Shown: positions 35,201 to 46,512 of the stretch, piece by piece | Numbering within the stretch: the first letter of the stretch is position 1 | Layout: the number at the start of each line of letters is the position of its first letter | NCBI GenBank assembly: GCA_016858145.1 | Contig: JAEHOE010000022.1 | Location: 930,001 to 994,000, forward strand | Length of the DNA: 64,000 nt | Reading direction: 5' to 3' | From: Edaphochlamys debaryana | Lineage: Eukaryota > Chlorophyta > Chlorophyceae > Chlamydomonadales | Position numbers and translations under genes: made by a program | Notes under the pieces: generated by a model | Seen by the model: only the letters and a program-made list of their open reading frames with translations | Databases searched by the model: none | Told to the model about the DNA's origin: nothing

Positions 35201-38200
35201 GGGGAGGAGAGGGCATAAGTCGTCAGGGCCTGTGCTGGGGCTGTCAAGGTAGAGGTCACCGCCATGCGCGAGTGTTCAGGCAGGATGCCAAGCGCGCTGG
35301 AGCCCGACCCACATCACCGCCTGTCTGGTTCTCAACCCCCATTAGCGCCGGCGTCTCCCAAGCGTCTTTTCGCCTCCCAGGCCCAGGTCTTTTCTAAGCC
35401 AACCCCGCGTTCGGCCCCGCGACCCACATCGCTGGGGTCCCACAGCATGATGTGTCCGTCCTCGCCCGCCGACACCACCAGCAGCCCCTCGGCCTCGCCG
35501 TCGCCGTCGCCTCCGCCGACGAGCGCCCGAATAACGGCAACCGCTCCATCGTGGGCGGCCGCTGAGGCCTTAGGTGCTACCGCCAGCCCAAGGGCGTTGG
35601 CCCCGCTGACGGGCGGGCTCAGGGAGAACGGGTCCTCTGGATGGCGCAGATCCGGATGCAGATGAGGATCTGGATCTGGTTCCGCCGACGGACGGCGGCG
35701 GATCTCGGTTGCCAGGTCCAGGTCCCAAACCCTGAGGCAGCAGCAACGTAGGACCGGGGCAGAGGCCAAGCACAAGCAACAGCGGCAACGTTGATCGGGG
35801 AGGCGGGCTGTTGTAGGGAAGGCCCAAAGCGGTCCCACAACGGGCCCAGCCAGCCACATGCGCAGGCCCAGCTACCCAACGGCCGGGGCCCAGCGCCCCA
35901 CCGTGCGCGGCCGTCCACGCCTCCGCTGACGGCGAAACGGCCTCGTGACGTCAGCGCCACCGTCGACACCTCCCCCGTGTGCCCTTCCAGGTGAGCGATT
36001 CGGGTAGCCGCCTCCTCGCCCGAACCCGGAGCAGCTGCACCGCCGGCGAGGACGCGGCTCGCGGCGGCGGCAGGGTTGAGAGGGGCGAACTGCCAGACTG
36101 AGATCGAGCCATCGGCTGCGGCAGCGGGGGATCGCGGGGCGCGTTGGGGTTACACGCGTTATGAGCGTACGTGCGTGCCAAAACGTACGGCCGCCGCACG
36201 CGTGCCGTGCGTAGGGCGGCTAGTGGAGACAGGCAAGCGTCAATAGGAAAACCCAAAGTCAGAGTCTGGCTATGAGGGAACAGGCGGCACGCTCGGCCCA
36301 CCTGCAGCAGTCGCGGCCCTGCGGCAGTCCAGGCTGAGTGCGCCATCCGTCAAGGGTGCGCAGCCGTCGCACAAGACCTGCGGATGGAGTCCATCAGGTG
36401 TGGATCGTGTCACACAAGGAGCCGACCCGGAGCAGCCAGTGGAAACGACTGGGCGGCGGCCCACAGGCAGTCAGGTACAGGCGCTCAGCCACAGCCGCGC
36501 GTTGGGCCGAAGCAGGCGCAGACTGGTATTCTTGCTCAGCCGCGCGCTGCCCTCAGGTCTGCAGGTCTTGTATGCTTGTCACGTGATGAGCACACTGAAC
36601 GATCTGGTGATCTGGGCCACGCACCTGCGCGCATGTTCGGGACCCCAGATCCCAGAGCCGCGCGGTGCCGTCGTCTGAGCAGCTGAGCGCCCTCCGCCCG
36701 TCCGCGCCGCACAGCACCCGGGTGATGCTGCCTGTGTGGCCGTACAGCACAGCCAAGCAGGCGCCCGACAGGGCGTCCCACAGCCGGGCCGTGGCGTCCT
36801 GTTGGGGAAGGAGGCGAATCGCTGAACATGCTGTTGCGCGGACGGTTCCTACGGTCTGCTGCAATCTACCGGCCACCCAGCTGCTCACGTAACGCAAAGG
36901 CTTGCAAGGCCATTCTGCCGCAGTCCCTGCACCGGCGTCAGCAGGTACCGCGGCCGCGTACGGCAACTCACGTGCGAGCCAGTGAGCACGCGGTGGCTGG
37001 GCCCCGCAAAGGCCACTGACACGACCCAGCCGCCGTGGCCCTCGAGAACAGCCGCCGCCGCCACCGTCGGCGGCCCGTGCTGGCTCCCGCTGCCGCTGAG
37101 GGGGTGCTGCAGCCGGCCGGACCGGGACCCGAACTGCCACTTGTCCAGCACCGCCCAGGTCCCCGTGCCGCCGCCGTGCTGTCCCCAGTGCTCTGGACCC
37201 AGCCGCCAGACGCGTGCGGTGAAGTCGTCGGAGACCGTCGCCGCCAGAGCGCCGTCGGCTGAGATGGCAGCGTCCAGTACGGCGCCCACGTGATCTGTAT
37301 CGGAGCGGAAATGAAAGGTCATCAGGTAAAACGTGGCCTGTGGGCCAGATGTCGGTCGCAGGAAAAGCTGTAGTCATGGATGACTCACCCTCTTCGGCGC
37401 CGTGGCCCTTCAGCACAGCCTCACAGCGGCCCGAGTCCAGGCTCCATACGCGCGCGGTGCGGTCGGACGAGGCGGTGACGAGGCGCAGACCCACGGGGTC
37501 CACCGCGATAGCGTTGATCCTGGGGTCGCGAGCAAGGGAAGCGCATGTCATTGCCCATCCATTGCAGTCATCGCCTAACCAACTCCCCACCCTCCCCACC
37601 ACCCACCCCACCACCGCCGACCTGCCTACGCCGCACACACAGCCCGTACAGGTCCAGCCCGCCCCAGCCCACCCCAGCCCACCTGGCAGAGTGGCCGCAC
37701 AGCCTGTGCTCCCGTGTCCCCGGCGCAGGGCCGCCCAGGGCGCTGGATGCGGCCGCCGCCGCGCCGCCGCCCTCCCCCAGCCCCCCCTCCAGGCGCCACA
37801 CGGTGGCGCTGCCGTCCTCCCCCGCCAGCACCACGGAGGAGCTGTCCGGCGCCACCCCCACACACGTCAGCGGGGCCCCGTGCTCCAGCGTCAGCACACG
37901 GTCCCCGAGCACCATGTCCCACACCTGCGCGTGTGTGGGAGACTCGTAGCGTCAGGACGGGCCCGGGCCCGGACGAGTGCGTGGAGTTGGCACCAGATTA
38001 CGCCCCCGAAAGACAGGCAGTTGACACTGCCAGGGGGCAGGGTGCCCCTGTACGCGTGCTGCTGGCAGTGTGATAATGCGCCCCTCGCTCCCCTCACCAG
38101 GGCGGTGCCATCCGCCGACGCCGTGATGACGTGGCAGCAGGAGGGCGCGATGGCGAGGCGGCGCAGGGGGCCCGAGTGGCCCTGCAGCGTCAGGCGATGC

Positions 38201-41138
38201 GCGCCGCCGGCCTGTGCGAAGTGGGGAGAGGCGAGGAGGTCAGGGCGGGCTGTGTGGGCAGAGTATTTGTGGGGGGGGTGGCTACAGACCAGGACCTGGC
38301 AGAGGCAGGGGTGCCCTACTATGAAACAACAATCGCCCGCCCGACATTGGGTACTCCCGTGTAGAGGAGGGCGTAGGGTGTGCAATCCATGGGTGAGTGG
38401 AGCATTTTGCCCCCCTCCAGCCGCCAGCAGCTTATGCGCCGCTCTCCCAAGCTACCCCTGGCGGTTGGCTTGTTTGCGCCTCCCTCCCGAGCGCGGGCCG
38501 TCGCTGCTGCCGCCCCTGACCCACATCGACCCACATCAACCCACATGGGCACCCACCTGTGCCAGGCTGGCCGAGCGGGGCAGCAGCGCCACCGTCAGAC
38601 CCGCAGACGCCGCCTCCATCGCGTGTACGAGCGAGCCCTCGTACTGCGTCTCAAACCACGCCTGTACAGCAAGCAAGCGTACGGCCACAAGATCGCCCCT
38701 TCGGTTGCACCCTGCAGTCTGCTCACCTAGCCTTCAGCGGCCCTGACGCTTTCAACTGGAGCCAGTGAACCAGCATATACGTGCACATGTGGACCCAACA
38801 CCCGCCACCACCAGCACCCGTGATGAAACCCACCGCTACGGGGCCGCCCTCCGCCGCTGCCGCCATGAGCCTCGCCAGCATCTGCTCCCGCAGGATGCGA
38901 GTGCCGGGGGGCGCCTCCGCCACAGCGCCCAGGCTCAGCTGCACCGCGCGCAGCACCGTGCGGACCAGGCCGCCGCCCTCCGTGGCGGGCGGGCCCAGCA
39001 GGGACCCGGCCGGGCCCAGATGCTCCCGGTCCACCGCGGTCAGGTACCTGTCAGGACCAGGACAGGGCCAGGATCAAGATCGAGTCAGGACCCAGATCGA
39101 GACCAAGAGGAGGGAGGGGTAGCACACGCAGGTGGCAAAGGGCTTGCAGCAAGGCTGGTGGTTGGGAAGGCGCACTGGCAACGGGCCGCTATAGCCCTGC
39201 CATGGCACCCGTGCCGCAGTGAGGGCACGCACCTCCGGAAGTCACGTACGAGGGCGCCCGCGCCGTACGACCGGAGCTTGTCCTCGGCCCACTCGGCGTC
39301 CAAGAGCAGCGCACACAGCTCGTCCAGCCGGCCACAGCCCACGAGGTGGTGAGAGAGGGCCTGCAGACACACACAGCGCTCCTTGGTAGTGCACCGACAG
39401 CGAGACGCTGTTAATCCAACCGCTGATGTCGTACGGCGCTCACGACAAACACGTGCACGCGGTCCAGGATGCACGCACCTGGTAGATGTATCCGTCGTCG
39501 GCCAGCCGCCCCAGGCCCCGCCCGCCGCCGGCCGCGCCCCTCGCGGCGGCGTCTCGCTGTTCGTACCCCGCTACGAGCCGCGCATGCGCCTCCGCCAGGG
39601 CCGCGGGCGTTGGGCCCGGGCCCGGGCCCGGGCCTGGGCCTGGGCCTGGGCCTGGGCCCGGGCTGGGGCTCGTGGATCCTGCCTGGGACGCCGCTGCAGC
39701 GGCGGCCGCTGCGCAGGCCGCGAGGTGCGCTGCGTGCGCGGGCTCGATCAGGGCCCAGACGCTGTTGTTGGCCGCGAGGGTGGCCAGACGCAGCACGCCC
39801 AGGGCCGAAAGCGCTTTCGCGATCTGCGTTCGGGAAGGTTCAACAAGGCGACAAGGTTGAGCGAACTCTAGCAAACCGGCGCAGCTCTTGCACTGAGAGA
39901 AGGTTTGGCTTTCAGGGCAGCACGGAGCTTGTGTGGGACAGCGCATATACGCCCAGGGCGGCAGACCTGCAGCCGACGGGGCTGGAGAGCCCCGCACGTA
40001 CCGTCGTGAGGCGGCCCGAGGGGGCTGGCCCGGCGGCGTCGATGCCCCACAGGAGCCGCAGGGCGCTAAGGGGTATGGGCGTGTTGGGAGGCAGGGCCGC
40101 CAGCGCCCAGTACGCAGGCGCCAGGGAAGGCGGCGGCCGAAAGCCGGGGATGGGGTCCCGGCGGGCTGTTTGAACCGCTGCGGAAGGGGGGGCGCGTGCA
40201 CGTTTGCATCAAAAAGTCAGACCCCAATGGACCGGTCAGAAGGGCCAGGCGGGACAGGGCCAGAGAGCCGAATGCTTGATTGAGTTCATCAGATAGAACC
40301 CAGCAAGCCCCAGCCCGCTCCCGCGCACGTACCTTCCCAGGCAAGGGAGGGCCGCGGGCCTGTCCCCGTCCCCATGTCGCTTGCCGCCTGCCCGCCAGCG
40401 CCGTCGGCCGAGCCCACACTCGCAGGGACAGGTGCGCCCGTGGCGCTCGGCGCGGGGGCGGGCCCCGAGGTATTGGTGGATGCCAGGGAGGACCGCAGCG
40501 GCGCCGATACCGTGGCTGAGGCATTGGAAGCCCGGTTGTTGCCCGATGTCGAGGCACACATGGAAGTCTGGGAGCCACCAAGTGCGTCGCGAATTGCAGC
40601 CGGACCCATGCCCCCCGTCAGACTGCTGGCTGCCGTGTTTGGGTGGCTGCACACTTGGGACAGGGCCGGAGACATGGCCGAACCGGGCATGAGCGGGGAG
40701 GGAATGGCCTCGGCTGCGAAGCTGCTCCGGGCGCCGTGGGACGCCTGGGAGCGGTGGCTCTGTGCGGGGGAGGCGGGGGCGGCTGGAGCGCGGTCGCGTG
40801 GGGAGAGTGGGGGCGCGTCGTGGAGGCGCAGGGGCGGCGGGGTGGGTGTCGAGGTGCTGGGAGGAGGCTGCTGCGGGGCTGGCGGGGCTGGTGGGGCTGA
40901 CGGGGCTGACGGGGCTGGAGGTCCTACTGTGTTTTGGGCAGGCCTGGCTTGACCCAGGCCTGCGAGCGAAGACGAATAGCAACCCGATCAGCGGCCATGC
41001 AAGCACAACACGCAGTTCATTGAGGTTGAAAAGCTTTCGTGAAACGCCGGATACACAGAGCGACGCACCTGCGGCGGGAATTCCCGGAGTAGCGTCCGGT
41101 GCAGCAGTGGGCGGGGTCTGCTGCTGAACTGCTGCCAT
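32299..41138 (-). CDS. APAF1-like WD40-repeat protein lacking the NB-ARC ATPase
   Basis: Minus-strand exons: 41138-41069, 40959-40333, 40177-40002, 39823-39479, 39360-39233, 39047-38834, 38661-38557, 38211-38098, 37924-37683, 37519-37389, 37294-36972, 36798-36625, 36377-36302, 36115-35902, 35731-35428, 35198-35097, 34875-33865, 33661-33619, 33467-33229, 32920-32713, 32429-32299. All 21 agree in phase, 1658 residues. Residues 1-240 are Pro/Ala/Ser-rich and disordered. Residues 250-540 match the winged-helix and helical part that follows NB-ARC in algal NB-ARC-WD40 proteins (AYWALAALPPNTPIPLSALR, LSHHLVGCGRLDELCALLLD, FRRYLTAVDREHLG). From about 555 there are about 15 WD repeats (GTARLWDLG, RTARVWSLDSG, ATARLWDALSG, GRARVWDLDL, SSVAVWDLDAG, GTARVWDVAT), enough for two propellers, with a roughly 250-residue Ala-rich insert in exon 17. 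It ends in an acidic tail. Likely a scaffold; no partner is evident. Confidence 0.85.
33118..33154 (-). repeat. Intronic copy of the end of WD40 exon 19
   Basis: 37 bp that repeat 33224-33260 with two mismatches, 106 bp away. The original spans the exon 19 donor. The copy lies in the following intron and would read VAREDFSLV with the same donor. Confidence 0.85.
39611..39664. repeat. GGGCCC/GGGCCT hexamer tract in WD40 exon 4
   Basis: About nine hexamer units. On the minus strand the tract encodes a (Pro-Gly)n run after ASQAGSTSPS, inside the helical region of the WD40 protein, and is probably a length-variable loop. Confidence 0.85.
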
Positions 41139-42371
41139 GGTGCCACCCTCCCGTCTGTCATTGTTGTGCTGCTCATCACCCAGGCCACTGGCGTGCAAGG
41201 GTGCAGAGGACGAGACGAGGGCGCAACACGAAGGGCGAGCGGGTTGGGGTGGGGGGCGAAGGCAAGGAACAGGGGCACGGTTGACCCGGCAAGCCAGGCC
41301 AGAGACACGCCCAGCGCCCCCTGATCACCTGGAACTTTGCGCTCCATCACGACTCCCGCGAGACGATGCCTGCGAGTGAGGATGGCGCGCGTTTTTGCGA
41401 GAAGTTCACATCCACCGCCCCCGTGCAGGCCAGCGCACCTTCCGGGTGTCGGTGGACTTCGTTTTGTTCGACGACGTTAGCGAGGCGCTTGGCGCAGTGC
41501 CGCTGCTCCTCTGACCGGCAAAGGCCGGGACATCATCTCTTTCGCCGACAGGGATAGAAGACGTGCACCCCATGGCTATTCAGCTGGCACGGGGCGCACG
41601 TCTCCGCTTGCGATCGGTCAGCGCGCCGCGCTGCGCGCGAGGTAGGCTAGCGAGCGCCAGGCACCTGGTCTAACAGGTCTTCGCGTTTGTTCATCAAGCG
41701 ACTACTAAGTGACTTTCAGTTCCGCGACGCGTCGTTGGGATCGCAAGGTCGCGAGGTCACGGCATGGGGCCCCCCGCCCCACGCCCCGTCCTGCCTCACC
41801 CCCCGCCACTCCCCCATGCCGCGCAGTGAGCAGGCCCCGTCCACCACACCCTTGTTGTGCCCGATAGGCTGACACCCCTCCTCCACAGTGACGGCTTGGG
41901 CGGGGCTGTAGTCAGGTTCCTGGCTGCTCGGCGAGAATGCATCACGCCAGGCCTCCGCATGTAAACATCCCTTCCCCCGACGCCCAACCAGCCTCGCATG
42001 CGGTGACAGCAGCAACGTGATCGCCACGCTGGAACGGGGGAACGAGCCACAGGACCCCTGACATCCACCATAGCGTTCCGGACTTGCAGGGGCCCATCCC
42101 TTGCAGTTCGTATCCCTTCCCCGCCCAGCCTTTAGTCTTCAGTGCGCCCCGTTGTCCGCTCCCCCTGCAACTACGCCACTCGGCTACATGCCACGCTGTT
42201 ATCTCTACTCTCCGGGCGACGAGCGTGGCGCCCATGCCCATCCGCACGCCGTATCTCGCCGTACGACGACCATACGTACATGCGCCCAGACTCTAGAGGA
42301 CAGCTTCCCAATGACGCACACAGTTTAGCGCGACATTCGTTCTGCGTTCTAAGTGGCCGAAGACAATTAAC
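41139..42371. other. Divergent upstream region, WD40/small membrane protein
   Basis: 1.2 kb between two divergent start codons; expected to hold both promoters. I searched by eye for a P-loop-bearing exon that could complete the WD40 gene and saw none. Confidence 0.6.
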
Positions 42372-44339
42372 ATGAACGCCGGCCTGCCCCTTACGGACGG
42401 GGCGGTCGGCGTCGCCCTGCTCTTAATTGGCATGTGCACTTTTGTTGCGGCGATGGTGTTGCTGCAACAGTGTTACTCAGGAGCGGCAGGCGCTGCGGAC
42501 CGATGCGCACCAGCAGCGGTTCCCGGCCCGGCCCCCCGAGTCAGTCTGCCCTCTCGGCGCTCCAGCTTAGCGAAAGACGCTACGCAGGTATGCCGATTTG
42601 TGCGTAATTTTCGCGAGTAGCCGTTTGCGGGCTCAGGCGGGAAATTTGCGGGCTGAGGACAGACGCATTCCGAAGCTGTGCCTCTGCTCCAGCAACTGGC
42701 AAGCAAGAGAACTAGCGAGGGCCGCTGCACTGCTCCGCTGAACTTGCTCCGTTTCCACGGGTTTCGGTCTGTATTCAACTATGCCAGGCCAAGGGGAGCG
42801 CGTACAAGCCACTCATGAGCGCAGCCCTCCTGCGACAACGCAGCGGCTCACGCTTGGGTATCGGCCCGGTAAGCGGAACGCTCCGAGTCCAAGTCTGATT
42901 GCCATCACGTTCTCTGCCAGGTCCTTGTAGTCGACGCGTGTTGGCGCAAACGGTTGAGAACAGCACGGGGCGACCATACCATCCTAATCATCGGCTAGCC
43001 TCAGGAGCCTCAGGCCACCAACCGCCCTTGTCGTGGATGGCCCCCTGCAACATTGCGTATGCCGCGCCGACAGGTGCACGGCGACGACGGGCAAGACCAG
43101 AAAGCTGAAGAGGTGCGTGCAGCAGTCGGGTGATGTCGCCCGCCTCCGCTTGACCGCAGTGGACCCCTGCAACCCCACCCCCCCCACACAAGGATCTCCC
43201 ATCCCCCACACGCGCATCCGGCTCCCTACCTTCCACACGGCGCGCGCTGTTACACGCCCTAACCCGCAGGCCGCGCTGCTTGTATCCCACGCCCTGGAGT
43301 CCGCCCAGCTGGGTGTCAAACGGCCACCACCCGGCCGGGGGGCGTCCTCCTCCCTGCCCCAGCTTCCCTTTGGTGGCCCCAGCGCCCTCGCCGCGCAGCC
43401 CCCACTGCGCTCAGACACGGGCACTCCTACGACCGCCCACGTCAGCAGCCCACACGATACCGGGACCACGATGGGAACCATGGGCGGCCTGGGCGCCCTC
43501 TGCCTCTCGGCGCCCAACGGCCCGACGGCCCCGTGGGACGAGGAAGACGACCCGGCCTACGTCTCCCCCCTCCGGCCCCCGAAGCCTTCCGCGGTCCCTC
43601 CACGCAAACTCGCCGCGCCCACGGCTGCTGGCAGCCCAGCGGGCGTGGGGCTGCCGTACAACCCCGCCGACCTCCTGCCGTCTCGCTCCGGCTCGGAAGC
43701 GTCTGTGGATCGGATGTCCGTACATTCGTGCTTCATCAGGCGGTACGGCAGTGGGACGAGCACCGCCTCGGACTTTGCGATGGCAGCGCTTGAGGCTGCC
43801 CGTGCATCGTCGGGCCCAATCCCGGTGGGCGACGCGCTGTTACGTAAGATTGAGGGCGCGCTGTGCACCGGCAGCATGAGGCCCGAGGAGGCCCAGGACC
43901 TGCTGATGAAGAGCTTCGGCTGTGATCTGGTGAGTGGCCGGGCCCAGCTAGGCCCAGCCGGGGCACGGGACCTGCAGGTCAGCCGGGCCTCGACCTGGTT
44001 TGGGGATAACATGGGCAGTGGCAGGAGCGCTTCGAGGAGGGAATGTGTTACCTGGCACCGCGTGTTCCATGGAGTAGTCGGGGTTTCGGTGGGAAGGCCG
44101 CCAGGCCCGCGGGACTGCGCCACGGGGATCGGCTGCTTGTAGCAGGGGCAAGGGTGCTTGGCACTTGACCTGAAGTGCCCTCGCGCTGCGGTCCACAGGA
44201 GGAGCTCATCCGCACGGAGCTGGGCCCTGACGCCATCCCGCCCCTGCCGGCCGGCGCTCACCGGCGTAGTGCCGGGGGCACAGCCAGCTCCGATGCCATT
44301 TCGGCAGAAGCGTTCGGCGGGGTGGAGGGCAGCAAGTAG
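42372..44339 (+). CDS. Small single-pass membrane protein, function unknown
   Basis: I do not recognise the family. Exons 42372-42587, 43074-43112, 43270-43929, 44199-44339 are all in phase 0 and give 351 residues. A helix at about 12-33 (VGVALLLIGMCTFVAAMVLL) sits next to the N-terminus, so it is a signal anchor or tail-in topology. The rest is mostly disordered, with Pro/Ser/Ala-rich stretches and a possible small helical module near residues 240-310 (ALLRKIEGALCTGSMRPEEA, then QDLLMKSFGCDLEELIRTEL). The 39-nt exon 2 (VHGDDGQDQKAEE) has a weak pyrimidine tract and is the least certain part; without it the phase is still kept. It is divergent from the WD40 gene. Confidence 0.62.
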
Positions 44340-46499
44340 CATGCCGCGGCCGCGGCGGAAGACGCAAAAGCTGCTGTTGGTAGCGTCAGCGCATTACAGC
44401 ACCCAAGGGTCAGGGCTTCAAGGTGCTGTGGTCCCCGGCCGGGTGCTGGGAAGCAGGCTGCTGCCTGAGGCTGGCTGTGTTGTGCGCATGCCAGGGGGTG
44501 AGATGGGCCGCGGCTGCGAGGCACTCTACTTGGGTAGCCGTGATAATGTTATGAGACTTATGCGTTATGCCACAAGCTTTAATGGGGAATAGTGACGGTA
44601 CGCTGCCGTGTGCATGTCGTGCACCCACAAGTGAGGGGTGCTTGCAATAATGCTTTGAGAGGGATGGACAGCAGCAAGACAGGCTTCCATGTCATAATAT
44701 TGTGATGGTTTATGTCTGTTGCTCAGGGGGCAGATTGCCGACTAGTGCACGCGCCCCATTCCATTGTACGGCTGGGGCCGCTCACACCTACCACTGACCG
44801 CCGTTGGGACCGGCTGCTCGACACACGACATGTGAATGCGCTAGCCGACCGAATGTGGCGTTCTCATGTCTGCGCGGTAGGGTACCGATGCGGCTGCCAG
44901 GCCCAACGTAATGAAGGCATACGCCCCCGCGAGGGGAGTGCACTGCTAGGTTAAAGTTGACGGGGCGTGTTTCACTACACCACTCTACACGTATGAGGTC
45001 AAGGTGCAAGCATACAACTGCAATAGTCGAGCGAGAACGCATAGTTCTGGATGTGCCCTGTGTTTGGGTGCTGCTGGTGCGGCCAAGCCACCGTAATTAC
45101 TTCTGGTCGAGCGCATGGGGCTTGAGGTCCAGATGATTTGGCCTGGGCCCCATGCAACAGTGTTCTTGATGAGCTTATGATCCTAATGAGGTGCCGCGTG
45201 TGCCCTGCGCTGATGTCTTCGATGGCGTACTTATCAGTCGCATAATGTTTGTTCGACTCAACTGAATGCATGCATGTATGTTGGGTGGGTTAGCTGCCCG
45301 CCCGCCCTCCATCCAATGGCAAGAGGTGCAGTGGGGTGCGTCCTCAGCTGGAGGCGAAAGGCCACAGGTGGGCTCTCCTGCTTTGCTTACGGGCACAGGG
45401 TGCAAGGTGTGCAGTCGGGGACTTCCCCTGTCGGCCCCTTCTTAGCTTGGGAGTTGGAATGTGCCGTATCATGCTGTGCCTGGTGCTAACTTGTCCTGAC
45501 AGTTACGGCGGGTTCCCGGTTGTCCCATGTGGGGGCAACATGGCATCGTCTTGTGGTGCGTGGCGCTTCTGCTGACGTTCGGTGGGTGCGTGCGTCGCTG
45601 CGTGCCCGGTCAGACCGTCTCCCTGACGGTGATGGTCCGAAGCCTCTTATTACACGGGGCAGCTAGCCTCTGCTTTACTACACGGGGACGTTTAATTGGT
45701 TGCCGTAGGGGATCGTTCAAGGCATCTGCCGCACGAGCTCGCGGTGATTGATAGCGGTAAATGTATTCGTGCTTGGCGGCGGGTTCAGGGGCGGGCAAGG
45801 CGGCGCACACAGCCGCTGGGCCCGGCCGTGACGGTCCCCAGCGTGCGTGTGGCGTGATGGCGCCTGGGGCGTAAGGGGAGCGGGTGGTGTTGCCAGTGCA
45901 GAGGTGCGAGATCTGCTGCCCAGGCGCCGGGTCGACGAGGGTTTCCCGAGTGGAGCTTGCCGGGAGGTTGTAAAGGAGACGGCAATGTCAAGCGGGTCAT
46001 TCGCGGCGTGAGGGAGGCATCAGGGATGTACCGTAGCCATGCGGGCGAGCAGCGGCTGGTGCAGCTTAGAATCCGCCGCCGACGTCTTACGCACGCCATG
46101 TTACAACATGATGCATGTTCACAGCGGCCAAGGGCCGTCTCAGCAGGACTGCCGGTAGCAGCCCGCTCATTGCCACGGCGTCGTCGCCGCCTCCGCACAG
46201 GTTTCCTCGGTACTGAGCCCCACCCCTCGGGCCCCACCCCGATCCTACCTTGGTCATACCTTGCTGCCTCGTGCCCCCTACACCTGCCTTGCCTCAAAGA
46301 GGCCTTGCGCCGGCCCCGACCACCCAAGGCCGTTACCAGCCACAGCAAGCCAGTAGCTAATACGGTAGCATAGCCGTGCTCAGTACTGTAGCATAGCCGT
46401 GCTCAGCTGCATCACCGACTACCTCGCCCGCGCGCAATGAGGCCAAGAAGCCTCCTTGCTGCTGCACTACACGAGGGCTGTGCCCTCCTCCCCCAACGC
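44340..46499. other. Convergent intergenic region
   Basis: 3' flanks of the small membrane-protein gene (plus) and the F-box gene (minus). It includes a TGTAA on the minus strand at 46101-46105. No protein-like frame; some stretches (44520-45300) have lower GC. A diverged copy of a dispersed repeat begins at about 46398. Confidence 0.6.
46101..46105 (-). terminator. Candidate UGUAA poly(A) signal of F-box gene
   Basis: TGTAA on the minus strand about 395 nt past the stop codon at 46500. Confidence 0.5.
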
Positions 46500-46512
46500 T
46501 CAGGACGGGTTG
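46398..46512 (+). repeat. Diverged dispersed repeat, copy 1
   Basis: Resembles 52945-53050 over about 100 bp. The best block is aagaagcctccttgctgctg followed by ctacacgagggctgtgccct, against aggaagcctcgttgattatg and ctacgcgggggctctgccct. One plus-strand frame reads SLLAAALHEGCALLPQRSG against SLVDYVLRGGSALFPAVSG. Copy 1 overlaps the last bases of the F-box gene on the other strand. Confidence 0.6.

Noticed and set aside
39611..39664. Possible CRISPR-like or regulatory hexamer array
   Set aside because: It is a simple (Pro-Gly) coding repeat inside an exon, with no spacers.
41139..42371. Missing NB-ARC exon of the WD40 gene
   Set aside because: No P-loop or kinase-2-like motif was visible on the minus strand here, and the first exon already joins in phase to an ATG.
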